NCBI GenBank assembly: GCA_029959195.1
Contig: CP114118.1
Span: forward strand, 1,054,001 to 1,118,000
Origin: Dictyophora rubrovolvata
Taxonomy: Eukaryota; Basidiomycota; Agaricomycetes; Phallales; Phallaceae
DNA: 64,000 bases
Reading direction: 5' to 3'
Made by a program: the position numbers and the translations under genes. The notes beneath the pieces were generated by a model, which had not been told where the DNA came from, searched no databases, and saw only the letters and a program-made list of their open reading frames with translations. The number at the start of each line of letters is the position of its first letter. The stretch's first letter is position 1. Below are positions 24,857 to 37,144 of this stretch, one piece after another.

Positions 24857-26527
24857 TCATTCATCGTTAGATGGAGGTACCTCAAAGTAGCGCCAATGTC
24901 TGGGACTGGAAGGGTATACCTCGTCCCGATGCCGTGGATTCACAGGAGGCAGGATTATGCAGCGTGAGTGCCTCCCCAGTAATCTACCGTCGGGAGCGCG
25001 TTCAGTAGGAATCGATCGGAAAAGACTGGTCGAGCTACCGATGCCGCTGTTATAGATATTATTACTATTATCGATGGGGTTATTACGATAGATAGGGGAA
25101 TAGATAGGACCGGAAGATGGATATAAATATGCTGCCGATGCTGATGCTGATGTCGTAGTGGTAGAAGAGGTCGTAGTTATTGTCGTTTCGTGCCATGTTC
25201 GTGATGATGAAGGGTCGGTAGTGGAAGTTGTAGGGGCGGTAGTATTTGTAGGCTTTGGATTGTATGGATGATAAGATTGATGTCGTCCGTGTAATTCTCT
25301 GCCACTACTAGTACTAGGATACAATGATGAGGGCCCCGCTTCGCCGATATCAAGGCTTTGTTCTGTCCGAGGGTGGATTCGGGCTGTTATTGGCCTCCAT
25401 TGGAAAGTTCCTGAGCTTGAAGACGGGCCCATTGCCAATGACGACGATGACGTTCCAGGAATGGACTGTTGAGGCGAAACGATGGATCGTCTGGTCACAC
25501 GCTTTCGCACACGTAGCGGTGGTGGCGCACTGTGATTAATTGTCCAATACCCGCCCTGTCCTGGTTCCGGACGTTCTGCGTTCTTGAACCTTTCCTTCTT
25601 CGACAAATTTTGTAGCAGAGTCCTCTAGGCGAGGGAAGAACCAGTCAGTTCTGGCTTGATTCGAGAACGAGAAGAATAGCGGAAGAATAGCGGCTAGTTA
25701 TAAGAAGAAGAAGAAATTACATACCTCCCATGATTTCACACCCTTCTCTTCTTCCTTCTCGTAGTAGCGAAACCTTCGCTTGAGTGTTGAACGTAATTCA
25801 GCGAGCGTAAGTCTTTGATGAGGCGAACCAAGGATGGCACACTCGATTATCAATGGCATGGAATACTGCGGTGGTTGATCACGATCACCTTCCAAGCTGT
25901 TTAGACCCAGGTTTTCACACTCTTCAAGAGCTGCAGCTGAAGGAGAGAGAAAAAATTATAGCGCATTAGTAGAAGGGAAAAAAGATTTAATTCTTAGCAT
26001 TTCGTTTACATACGATCATGTGAAGTCAAAGCATCAAATTGGTGCTGGTGATACGAGGCAGGGTAGTAATTACGATTCGGAAGTTTCCCTGAGGAGCCGG
26101 TATTGGTGGGTCTGTTACTACTGGTGCTGGTGTTGCTAGGACCCGCTACGGGTTCTTCAACAAGAGGACTATCCCGTGTTCGTAAAGGTGGTGTTCCAGA
26201 AGAATGGGGGGATGTCATGATAGGTGGAAGGTAGGTTAAGGAAGGCGATGAAACTGTACTACCGAGGTGCAACTCCTGTACAGACGGTAATACTTGTCGT
26301 TGGCCCGACGGATGAGGGCGAGGGGAAAATGGGAAATGAATGGACGATAAATTAACTGACTCTTCTTCTCTTGGAGGGGGCGTGGCACTGAAAGAGGACC
26401 TAGTAACGTGACGGTCCCATTGTTGCGAAGAAGTGGCGGGCATGATTGGGGGCAACGATGGATGCCGCCAATTTCTGGGATTGCTTCTTCGTCCTCTGCC
26501 CCCGGAATGTCCATGCGGAAAGGCCAT
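24857..26527 (-). CDS. Divergent forkhead-like protein 2
   Basis: Exons 26527-26014, 25936-25725 and 25624-24857 join in phase to 497 residues. Exon 1 is Ser/Pro-rich and ends with the box LPNRNYYPASYHQHQFD. Exon 2 gives GLNSL and the first half of a winged helix (SMPLIIECAILGSP, QRLTLAEL, KRRFRYY, KSWE). Exon 3 opens with RTLLQNLSKKERF where the canonical factor has NSVRHNLSLNNLF, then GQGGYWTI, and continues as a basic then Ser/Thr-rich tail ending SPRHWRYFEVPPSNDE. Intron positions and phases match forkhead gene 1. The Asn and His that contact DNA bases are missing, so DNA specificity is likely changed or lost. A further 5' exon is possible: a short ORF starts at about 27056. I do not know a function. 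Confidence 0.75.
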
Positions 26528-27968
26528 CGGGGAAACAGTGAGAAACCGTCACTCACAGAAGGAGATTGGGGTAGGGAGGAAACACAAAGCGGACGCAATG
26601 TGAGAAGGACGGTAAAAAACCGATAGCGAGCCCCGTTTCTCTGTTTCTCTTTGTTCTTGTTTTCGAAATTTGCCTTTTTATGAGAAAACGGGGCCACGGA
26701 TGGTGCGCGACAAGAGGGGAAGGGACTGCTCTGATCTGTATAGCCTCGAAACGGGAGTTGGTGCAATTCGTCCAGGACTTATTAATTTCTTTGTAAAAAA
26801 GAATGATTCCGATGGAGGGGCGATGTTTTGAGTAAAATAGTGGATAACCGCACTGACGTCGGAGGAGGCCCATCCCTCAAATCGATTGAAATTTGCGAGC
26901 AAGAACTCAAACTCACGGTTTACGCCTGTACACTGCCTGAGGTGTGGCAACAACGTGTTGTTTCGTAATCGAGATTAGCGCTGTTGGGAAGGGGCAGGTG
27001 GAGGAGGTAAGTCGACAGGCCATGTCAACAAAGGGTCGCTGTTCTTAGAAGACATGAGCTAAAAAAAAGAGAGAGAAAGCGGGAGGGAAAGCAAGTTAAG
27101 AAATGGTAGATATAAATTTAGTATTTGTTTCCTGAGGTTGGACCCGAAACGGAAAGCCGATTAAGTCGAGATTGCAGAGGAGAAGGACACGGATCAGTAA
27201 TAAATACTTAATGATCAAATGAGGGCGTAATTGCCTAGTGGGCTTCTTTAAGACATCAACAAGTAATAAATGGCGTGAAGTTGCTGCAGCAGGAAGCTTT
27301 CGATTTTATGAGAAGGGATCATGTCGTTCTTTGTTCTTGCTAATAATATCGTGGTCATCGGATTAGTGCAGCACCTTTACGGCGTGGTCGACGCAAATAA
27401 TATATATAATATATTATATATTCGGACGGGGAAAAACTACAAATATGGTTAGTTTGGCATTTGTTTATTGAAGATAAGATGGGATGGATAAGATGGTGGG
27501 ATGTGTACGTACCTTGCAGAAAATGGCCGGATGCCTTTTTTTGGGTCCACACATCAAAAAACGTGTTACATAGCTGACCTCGTTTACTTAGGGACACCGG
27601 CGCCTTATGCCCCATTACGTCACTCGACTGGCGCCGAAACTCGGTCGTCCTCGACTTTTGCATCCTGTTCCTGCAACCATCCGGACGGTCATGTACGGTT
27701 ATGCACGGTTATCCCACTCCCATGACAGTTTTCAGTTGCATTATCTTTGCTTGAATTTCTCTCTTTCTTCTGCAAAAAAAACATGTATGGCTGTGTAGGG
27801 CTCTGAAGACCTGAAATCCAGTGAAGCTCATTGTATTTTCATAGAATTCCAAGTTGAAGCAAACTTGTTCTTTTGATTTGCTAATTTACGCGTGTCTTTG
27901 TAGACAGTCAAAATAGACGGCTTGGCAAAGGAGGAAAAACAAAAACGAGCTTATCGTAAAACATCATT
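26528..27968. promoter_or_regulatory. Upstream region of forkhead gene 2
   Basis: 1.4 kb with no confirmed gene. A short minus-strand ORF (ATG near 27056, starting MSSKNSDPLL) may be an upstream ORF or an unspliced first exon of forkhead gene 2. An AT-rich near-palindrome (TATATATAATATATTATATA) lies around 27399-27421. A tandem CGGTTATGCACGGTTAT lies near 27693-27711. Confidence 0.35.
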
Positions 27969-28632
27969 CTATCCTTCCGGAAACTTCTCTCTGAGCGCGT
28001 TCCATACCAAGATGTCGTTCTTCCACATAACTTCATGCCAATCATGTTGTAATCTCATATTTTTGGAGTCATCCGGAAAAAGGGGTTAGAAATCTGAAAT
28101 TGAACAGTATATGAAACTAAACTATGAAATAAAAGAAATTTCACGATGATAACCTGGTCCATACCTCGACTCATAATCATAAAGTACACCACTGCCAGGT
28201 AGCCGGAGCCGAAGGCTACACACCGCCACCCTAAACCTTAAAACATGCATATAATCGTCCTTTGTTTGAAACAACTCCCGGTCTTAGGTTTTGCCGTATG
28301 AAACTAGTACCAGCTCATTCGGGAAAGTTCCTCCGATCAAATGGGCGGGAGACACATGCTCTTTACATAAAGAAATGATCCTGGGTTAGGGCAGGATTGA
28401 CCATTCGATCGTTCAGCTGGAAAGTACTGAGGTTAAGCGGATGCCAGGTAATTCGAAGTTCGCGTTTACTACATAACGTGAATTTTTTGAAGCTATGTTT
28501 ACTCACTAGCTAAATCAGCTGTCACCACGCCTGAGATCCGATCCTCCGCCGCTGCTTGATTGTTTCAATAATTATAATCTATTGGTGTAAGAGGTAAGTC
28601 AAAGTTATTTGCAAACACCTGCTGGCAACTTG
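27969..28632 (-). pseudogene. Possible decayed small (mitochondrial-type?) membrane protein gene
   Basis: Four coding-like pieces occur in order on the minus strand. They are AAAEDRISGVVTADLA (28555-28507, good donor GTGAGT); HVSPAHLIGGTFPNEL (28360-28311); a hydrophobic segment VAFGSGYLAVVYFMIM (28236-28154); and a C-terminal piece LQHDWHEVMWKNDILVWNAL ending in TAG (about 28080-27969). The first two pieces join in phase. The second to third join and the entry into the last piece do not: one T is missing in a short T-run near 28082. The layout resembles a small single-pass mitochondrial subunit, but I cannot name it. It could be a pseudogene, a gene with assembly errors, or a mis-parsed structure. 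Confidence 0.35.
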
Positions 28633-31482
28633 TGCGCGCATTATGCGCATGGTCTGGGATTTTGAACTCCGACATTCAAAACTCGGTACTGAACGACCAC
28701 CGTGCAAGCTGAATCAACAAGTCAAAAATCTTAAATCATCAAAGACAACTATTGGCTACGTCGACTCTAAACAACCTGAGCCCACAGTGTTATCACAAAT
28801 TAAGCTTTCAGCCTCATTTTTTCTTGGTGCGTGCCTGGGGGACTCTTTAGTCAGCTGCGGAATTTGAGGAAATAACACTCTTTGTTTATAGTATTTATTC
28901 CAGCCAATTAAGTCATTTTTTGGAGAAGCTCGAGGTGTCGTATGTTATATATATCCCGCTTGATTGTGCTACACAAGTTCACCGCCGATGCCACTTTTTC
29001 ATCGTCGTCAAGTCCCCTCCAAACACGTTGACGGTTAAATATTTATGCCAAATAAGATAAAGGCCATAGCTAATGAAATTGCTTCTCGCCAGGGTTACTC
29101 ATAGCTGAAGCTGCAGGTTGATCTTCATTGGTATGAAGCATTGTGTTTCAGTCTAAGTTCATTCTTGTAATCAAGTTTCTACTTGGCAATGAATTGGTTT
29201 TTAGGCTTATTCACAAAAGACTTGCACGTTGTAAGGATTAGCCCTCAAATTTCTTAAGTAGATATCCTTTTAATTATAAACGAAGCGGAGCCTAACGCGG
29301 CTTTCATTTTTGAAATTTGAAGATGCCTCGCAACCACTCTGGCTCCGGCTAACAAATTTGTGTGAGCGTGAGCCTTACGAAAAGGGTATGTTTATCACTT
29401 TGCATTACTCTTTTATTATCCCGCAGTAATTATTGACTGTTATGATTTCTCTCAAAGCGAGTTATCCGATATTAACGACATATGAAATCAAATACTCATA
29501 CATCTTTACATCGTTGCAGTTATTTATGATTCCAAGCAGTCCGAGTCGGTACATAGAGATCTCCAGCTACATCTTGACACTGTTAGATCTCGAGTTACAT
29601 ACCCAGTCCCGCATGCAAAAGGCTTGCTTGTTATTTGAGACGCAGCACAAGTAATTTATATATGAATTCCCAAGATTTGCATCAGTAATTTGACGCAGGC
29701 GAGGCTTCGTTACTTCGATATGAATTGATCTCGCGCCATTTTCGAGGGTTATATACTAAAATGATATTAATTATGATGGCTCCAAGCCCCAGGAAAGCCT
29801 CTCAAAAGTTGCAAACAATGAAATGTGTGAGATGCTTCATTTGTTTTTTTGTTGAAAGCGTCTCACCTACATTTGATCAAAGCAAGCAGTTGAATTTTTG
29901 CCTATTCGACTTGTCACTTTTTTGAGGCTACCAGGCTTTTAATGCCAACGGTTGAAAGGACAGGTCAGACTATCGGCCAGCTTTCGTGTGCCCATTTACT
30001 GTTCATTCGTTCAATGGATTATCGAGAATCAAATGATCGGAATGGCACTAGTCGGCGATCGCGATGGCTTGGGTAATTGGTGAAGAGTGCTGTTAAACTT
30101 ACGCAGGAAACGTTGTTTAGTCGATTGCTTACAGACAAAGTAAGCTAGTATATTGGTTTTCGCCTTGTTTCTTACAACGTCAAGGGCAGGTATCTCCATA
30201 TGCTTAATTTTTCTTTTTCGAACTATCGCTTTTAATCGATGTTCTAAAGGTTATTTTGTCACATGATTTGGTAGCGCGTGCAACGTTGTATCTCTGTGTT
30301 GAGGTTTTAGAATATGAGAAAAAGTTTAGGTGTTGTTCCCTGGTTGTAAGCGAGATGTGAGGGCAGTCTGCCATACTTTGCGCCAGAACCGAAGAGACAA
30401 TCGCAAGTATCCCAATTCGGAAATTGGTCTACGTCTCAACCCTTGATGATGCCATTAATATAGGTGAAACCATTCCTTTAGGCATTTGAGAGTGTTTTGC
30501 TGCAGGCTTCGCAATAGATTGTTTAATCTATACACATTGGAAGTGGAAATTTAAGTGTTTGAACCTGAGAACCAGCACTAAAGAACATAATAAGCAAGCC
30601 AAATCTATTGAAACTAAGTGTACGCGGTTCATACACGCGTGCTTCTCGAATGAAGCAGAAGGCAGAAGAAGCTGCTGTAAGCCAATACTAACGACTGAAA
30701 AGCAAATCATGTCGACAGCATTGAAGCAGCAAGGAAATCCTGAAACCAGCTTGACCTCGATCTTGCATTCCTGATCTTGGTAGCCACTGTAGTGCATAAA
30801 TAAATCCACATATATCCTAATTCGCTTGTTAAGTCAACAGTGGCATTCCGGTCGGACGGTATAAGTACTGAGCCTAGAAGTTGTGTCCATGAATCACGCC
30901 GACGCCGAGAACCCAAGCACATGGATCAGACGAACAGCACGTGTCGGAAGCTGGTTGTAATAAAAGAAGAGTTCCTAATTTCATAGAGATGAGTATGTAA
31001 ATATTCAAGGATTCGCAAACCTTATCAAAGAGAAAAAGCCTATTGAATATCTCTGACTGCAAAATCTTGGATATGTATATGAAAGCAGCCGTCTAGGAAC
31101 GCATCTGACCTTGCGGCCTCAAGGAAATCCTTTGCCGAAAAACTGAAAAATTGACTGGACCGCTAGATCCGTGAAACACTCAGGCAAGCACTCCAGCACA
31201 CGGCATGCACGTGCACGCAGTCCTGTAGTCTGACTTATGTAAGCGCCGATGACAAATTGCACGTATGTATGTTATATTCAATTCCACAATTGTGAGAGAC
31301 ACAAAGGATTGACTGACTCGGATTTGTCCATAAGAAAAATACAAAAAAAGAGATGCAGACCGAAAAATGGACGCTGTCCTCACAAGTCGTCTGAGTTTAT
31401 TTGCTTTTGTGGACGCGTCCGGCGGATACCGCCGCGGATGCTAATATAAATAGTCCGACTTCCACATCTTACCACGACGACG
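28633..31482. other. 2.8-kb gene-poor region
   Basis: Only short open frames in both strands without joinable exons or recognisable motifs. Base composition is AT-rich. A TATA box for the downstream TPR gene lies at 31445-31452. Confidence 0.4.
31445..31452 (+). promoter_or_regulatory. TATA box of the TPR gene
   Basis: TATAAATA 31 bp upstream of the ATG at 31483. Confidence 0.5.
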
Positions 31483-33361
31483 ATGCCCGTACGACCGACG
31501 AGGAAACGACGTTCTAAACGTAAATACACTGATAATAATGACGAAGAAGAATTTGACATTCATCTTTCTTCACCTCTTGATACTGGCGTTGCTAGAACAA
31601 TGACGTCAATTGCCCAGCTGGAAAGATGTATTGCCCGAATCCTCTTGCTTCGATATCAACAAGACATTGCAAGGCTTTTCTCAACAAGAATTCACAATAT
31701 CTCTCTCGAGTATCTCCCTAAACTTATTCACCACTGTGTTGCGTTGACAGGGCCTGGATGGATCTCCAACAATGCCGACTCTGAGGAAATAAAGGATTTT
31801 TTTAGAGCCGCTTTTGCCATGGATCTAAGGCAAAGCGGAGAGCGTGTTGCTACCAAATCGGTGTTGTGGTCCTATACTGCGCTAAGGCACTTCGTATGTT
31901 CCTCGATTTATAGCCTTTTTCCTCCCGACTCAAAGTAGTATTACGCTGTTTACTCAGGCGATTTCACACAACATCCATATTTGCCAAAGGCGCGGATTGC
32001 ATTCTTTACATCTTTTACCTTACTATCCTCAACTCAAAACGCATCTGAACTTCCTGGAAACCTCTCCTCCATCCACTTTTGTCAAACCGCCTCATCTGGG
32101 TCCATTGACGCCAGGTCTTGAGCTACTCGAGCGACATTGTCTCGTACGCGATAAAACACGCAAAAATCCTGTCTGGGACAACTGGCAGCTCAAGCTTAAA
32201 CTCGGCTATGAACGCCTCGTGGACACGCTTTGGCAGACGGCTCGCGAGTTTGACGTACGCGGCTACGGTCTAGTGTTGCGCGAAAAACTGACTACAAAGT
32301 GGTGCGATTGTGGATGCTCTACAGACCATTTGGGAGAAGTCTGTGAAAGAACCGTTCGAGATGATGAAGAAGAAGCTAAGAAGCGGGCCGGAAAGCGAGC
32401 TGGGAAAGAACGCGAATGGGACGGCAGAGGTTCCGGTGTATGGAGTTGGGGGACTAAAGGCGAAGAAGACGTATGGGAAACGAGTTTAGATTTCGGCGGA
32501 GTTGATCCAGATGAATGCGATGGTGCGGATGATATGTCTATTGGTGAGATGATGGAATGGCGATATATCAAGGCAGAGCGTGCGAAAGAAAGGGTAGGTG
32601 CCATATTTTTTTGTTGTATTCACCTCGAACCACTTTGCCAATGTCGAAGTCATAGGGCAATGAAGCATTCAAAAAACAAGACTATGAGCTCGCAATTCGA
32701 CATTATATTCATGCACACACGATTGAGCCTGAGTTGCCCCATTATCAACTCAACCTCGCAGCCGCCTATCTTAAAATTGAGAAGTGGGCCTTTCCTATGT
32801 TGTTTTCAATATACGCGAGTCGATATTAACCACTCTTCCTCAGTTGGAGTGCCGCAGAACGAGCGTGCACGGTTGCGTTAAGTCAGCATAAAAGCACAAA
32901 GGGTTATTGGCGTCGTGCCAAAGCGCGGAAAATGCTGAATCGCCCTGAAGAAGCTGCTAAGGGTACGCGATCCCGAACTCCAAAAATAGCCATACATTAT
33001 TAAACCCACATTATTTTCATTGTTAGATTTGAGGATGATTCTTCGCCTTCAGCCGAACAATGCAGAAGCATTGGCTGAACTTTCTACTTTGATTTCCCCA
33101 CAAAATCACCACCATCCGCCGGTTGATCCCATGACTAGCACTACTCCTCAAGCGTCTTCTTCTTCGCCTTCCAGTCATCTCTTACACCTTCATCCATCTC
33201 CCCCTGATAAACACCCTAAAGCATCTATACCATTCGCCTTAACTGATGTTGACTATCGAAAGCTGAAAATCGTCATGCTTCCCTTGGAATTACCTGTACC
33301 CAGTATGGAAACCCTTAATTATCCGAGTTGGGATCGGTTTGAAGTTCGAAGAATTGATTGA
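31483..33361 (+). CDS. TPR-repeat protein, possible co-chaperone-like adaptor
   Basis: Five exons join in phase. The basic N-terminus (MPVRPTRKRRSKRKY) could be a nuclear signal. It is followed by an unrecognised helical domain of about 250 residues, a Cys pair (KWCDCGC), a Lys/Glu-rich stretch and an acidic region. After an intron at about 32596-32656 comes a TPR array: GNEAFKKQDYELAIRHYIHA, LPHYQLNLAAAYLKIEKW, AAERACTVAL, KGYWRRAKARKML and LRMILRLQPNNAEALAEL. This is roughly three TPR motifs, a carboxylate-clamp-like arrangement as in Hsp70/Hsp90 co-chaperones (GNEAFK, N..AAAY, RRA.A). The C-terminus is Pro/Ser-rich, then ends DRFEVRRID. The partner is unknown; an Hsp70/Hsp90 link is inferred only from the TPR pattern. 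Confidence 0.75.
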
Positions 33362-35373
33362 ATCAAAAAGTTTCCTCTTTCTCTTTTTCCTCTTTTCTTT
33401 CGCTCCATTTTTATGTAACGCTCAGATGCACAAATGTGGAAACACGAAGCTCTCAATTTATATTTTTTTTGTTCGAACCGTCGCCTCCAAATAATAATAC
33501 TATATGCTATCCAAGCTCTTTGTTGTTTTTGTTGTTGTATTTACATCGGGCAATTTTTTATACTTGTTCCGCTCTGCTAGCTCAGAAAACTTTTGTTTGA
33601 AGATCAGTTTTTGGAATGGTTAAACCCATACTCCGGCATGTAAGAGAGGACGATTGATTGCAGGTAACAAAAAGACAAACGAGACAACACAAGGGTGTCG
33701 TGCTGAGCGGAGCATAGATCATAGACCGAAATGGATTAGCACATCATCATTAGGGCTGCTGATTATTATTTGGCTCACTGGGATATGTACTATATTTTCT
33801 CAACAAGATTGTTTATCTCTGGCTCTAATACAAGCTCCGGGAGCTTACATGAACGTCCAGCTGGATCTATCTGATAGATCTACGTGTATTCTTGCTGATG
33901 ACATTATGCTATCAGCCGGAAGCTTTGAGCCGCACACACTTCCCTTAATTGTTCTTACGGCTGTTTTAATTGAGAAGAGAGAAACATCGCAGTTGTCGTC
34001 CATCACTTCGCTTGTTAATTGATGTCCGTGCTTGTAGGGAATGATGTAACTAGATTTGGAATTTTTTTACATGCTACACTGGTAAGTTCAACTGAGTCGT
34101 GGATAACGGTATGCATACAGGCCATAAACTGCATTTGACGTGGTCGTGGAAGCATTGGATGGTAGGGACAGCCTATCAGCCATGGTCTGACTCAGGCCTT
34201 GACAGATTGCAGAAACGAGAGAAGGACAGGAGTAATTGATACTATACATCATCCGCGCCATTTATCGAAGCTCTTCTTGAAAACTCGACAAGCATTCAAA
34301 CCGAATCAATTTGTGAGAAGGAGAACTCTTCTGTCAGTCGGGATCACACTAACAGTCTAACGAAAAACATAGTTTCAATAGTAACTGAAAGGGTTCTATC
34401 AACAAGTTTGAGGGGTTTGCCATTATTCTGAGCGGATGCTATAGCGTCTGAAAGGTCGGATTTCCATGTTTCAAGAAGAAAGTTTGAAATGACAAATTCG
34501 TTTGGTCGTGTTCAATTCAGTTTCCCCGCAACGATGTTTAGGCATGGCTTACTCACCCACAGTATACCCATGACTATTTTGAGAAAGCTTAGCCGAGCAT
34601 TCAGCCTCACATAAGTCAATCGAGCTCTTCCTTTAAGCGGGGTGTTGCGATAAAAGGCCGGACGCGTCCTGACTATAGCTAGCGCTGCTCGATAATGTAT
34701 TGAGACCAAACCGGGTTGTTTCGAGATATGCTTTCAGTTAAGGAGGGGTAGAGTCTGCTAAAAAAATAATCAATTGGACATAATTAAATAGTACTAATTT
34801 GCATACACAATTCAACGAAGCTAGCTTACCTTTTGCACTTGAACAGTACCTGATGTGCAACTGAATGGTGTTTGTCGGATTTGGGCAACGAACAACGCCT
34901 GCAAGCCACACGTGACCCGGGTACTAGTATGACATAGAGTGAACGCTGGAAACAACGCCGCCCGAGTTCATATCAATTCACTATTTCATCTGTGATATAA
35001 CTCCGCTCAGAAAGCCACATGAGTCTTTGTGAGGAATCCCGGTGAAATGCAGGCTATTTCACTTGAATGAATCATGAAGTATGTATATAACATTTCGTTG
35101 CCACCCCACCTCCGGGCCCGATTTCATGAGATCTCGTCCGCTTCGAAGTCTTCTTAAACACTAAAGTACCTTCCACTAAAGGCAAGTTTATCCACTTACC
35201 AAAGCGCAGTTGAACGCAAGCGATCAATCAGCGGTATTCCGAACAGACCGTAGGTGTGCCAGGTCCAAATGAACTCGTACTAAACTTGATTCGGTCGGCT
35301 AGAAAGAAGTCGATGACGAACTTGAAAAAAAACACACCCAATTGTCCCAGTGTAATAGAAAATAACCTAGACA
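33362..35373. other. 2-kb region without recognisable genes
   Basis: The region holds T-rich 3'-untranslated sequence of the TPR gene (33362-33600), then AT-rich DNA. A 122-codon plus-strand frame at 33654-34022 has no motif and unconvincing composition. Nothing else is supported. Confidence 0.4.
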
Positions 35374-36062
35374 TTAATTGCAAGAGAGTGCCAGTGGGGC
35401 GACGAAAGGGAAGGGACAGTTCCTGTTGCCTAGGTCAATATACTAGAAAAAAATGACTATTGAATAGAATAGAAATGAATAGCATGACACGGACAAAGTG
35501 ATAATATGATCGACGCAATGCAATCATTCGGAATTTGAAAAAAAAAGAGAGAGGAAATTCAAATTCAAGATGCCCCTTTGACCTGGGCCTTATCAGCCAT
35601 GGGAGATCTGTGTTACTATCAACACCAAGTGTTCCCGTCTGCTGAGAACTTTTTGCCAAATGACATTCAAATTTCTCACCTTCATCTGCATATTACAATA
35701 CCTCAGTCGCGCTTTAAAGGCTGAAATCTGTTCGGGAATAGATAATCGATGTTGTTTGATCAAATGACTCCCAAAGTGGCAACGGCTCAAAGCTCGAAAA
35801 ACTTGTAAGAACGGCTTATCAAAAAAGTCATTGTAAAATTGAGGAAACCACGTGCAAACAGGACCTGCCACAAGATCCTCTAGTAAGGGTAGATATGAAT
35901 CTAATTGATATATAAGTATTCTTGCCTGTTATGAAGGACCAAAGAAATGTCAGATAGTCGATATCATTCATTATAGGCTTCCTTTTTTTCTGCAACAAAT
36001 AAGCGATTTACCCGACATGAATATGAAAAGGCCAAAGCAACAATGAGCACTCGGTGCATCAT
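35374..36062 (-). CDS. Small protein with N-terminal signal-like sequence, function unknown
   Basis: ATG at 36062 opens a 17-codon exon (36062-36012; MMHRVLIVALAFSYSCR) that looks like a signal peptide. It splices in phase (donor GTAAAT, acceptor AACAG) to an 82-codon exon (35925-35680). That exon reads ARILIYQLDSYLPLLEDLVA, then GPVCTWFPQFYNDFFDKPF and SRCHFGSHL, and ends at a good donor (GTGAGA). Downstream the structure is uncertain: an intron of only 38-41 nt would lead to QTGTLGVDSNTDLPWL, and a last exon could end at the TAA at 35374. The protein has several Cys and aromatic residues. I do not recognise a family. The first two exons are well supported, the rest is tentative. Confidence 0.4.
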
Positions 36063-37144
36063 CTTTTGTCCGTCAAAGTGACTGGTGAGAGTTTACATAT
36101 ATCCGAACAGTAACATAGCAACTGGGGGAGCATATGTATGTGTGCTTCAAAACGAGGAGGTAACCAAAGCGATTGTCCTATTTTATCACATCTTCAAAGT
36201 TGCAGAGCAAATCAGAGTTGTTCAACCGGTCGTTCGCTGGGAAAAAAACAAGGTTGCGGTCACGCATCGCGTCACATATGATAAGCCTATGTTCCTCGCC
36301 AGTTCCCGACCACACCTCGATAAAAAATGAAGGTTTTTATGATTATTATAATTATAATTATTACAACAGATTTAGATCAGACTCCCTGCATTACCAGCAT
36401 ACGACATTACTTCACTTCTAGGAGAGATCACCAAGCTAACCCAACCCGACTAACACGATGGATCCGCAGTGCACAAGACCCATGTCTGGAGAAAAGAATA
36501 GCAGCAGCGCTCACCGTAGCATTTGGCTTCCCGAATATATAGTTCTACCTCGAATCCTTTCACTCTACATCATATTTGCACATGAGAGGCATGGTTGACT
36601 GCTTTCGCATTTGATGGGTCTCTGTGTGATCCGCCTTACTATCTTTTTCATTCTCGCCAGGTGGTAGGTTCGATTTAACCTTATATAGCTCCCTGCATTT
36701 TATTCTTAAAGATCCTGTGATGTTTCACTGGTGGGGGATAAATTCATGATTGGTTTAAATTTCCGGCCGTCTGCTTCGACGCCTTGCTTCAGTACGCTGC
36801 GTCCCCATAAGCTTGCAGCAGCTCTTTGATCTGGGAACTTGGGAATTCATTGGCACCCCGTTCTTCTTGCTTTCTCCTACCTCACCCAGTAAGTTGCCGC
36901 ACCGAAAGCACATGGATCTGCCATGATTTTTTCCGACATTAATTCACTATCACTGTTTGCAGGCTCCGAACAGTATATGTCTGTTAAATTTACAAAAAGA
37001 CGTAGCTTTTCGAACGTATCACCCTAATCCTATCTCTTGCCTTCCTCAGCAATCAAACAATTTCTCAATCTTCACATCACGCGTTCCTTCCGTCAAACAT
37101 CTAATCACTCCTTTTTCCAAAAACAATATCAGTCTTTTCTTACT
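36063..37144. promoter_or_regulatory. Divergent region before forkhead gene 3
   Basis: 1.1 kb with short unconvincing frames. ATTATAATTATAATTATTA-type repeats lie near 36341-36363. A CT-rich leader precedes the forkhead 3 start. No gene supported. Confidence 0.4.

Noticed and set aside
27399-27421. AT-only near-palindrome
   Set aside because: Simple AT repeat; self-complementarity is expected from composition.
33654-34022. 122-codon plus-strand ORF with a hydrophobic segment
   Set aside because: Composition is unlike neighbouring coding exons and no flanking gene structure; likely chance.
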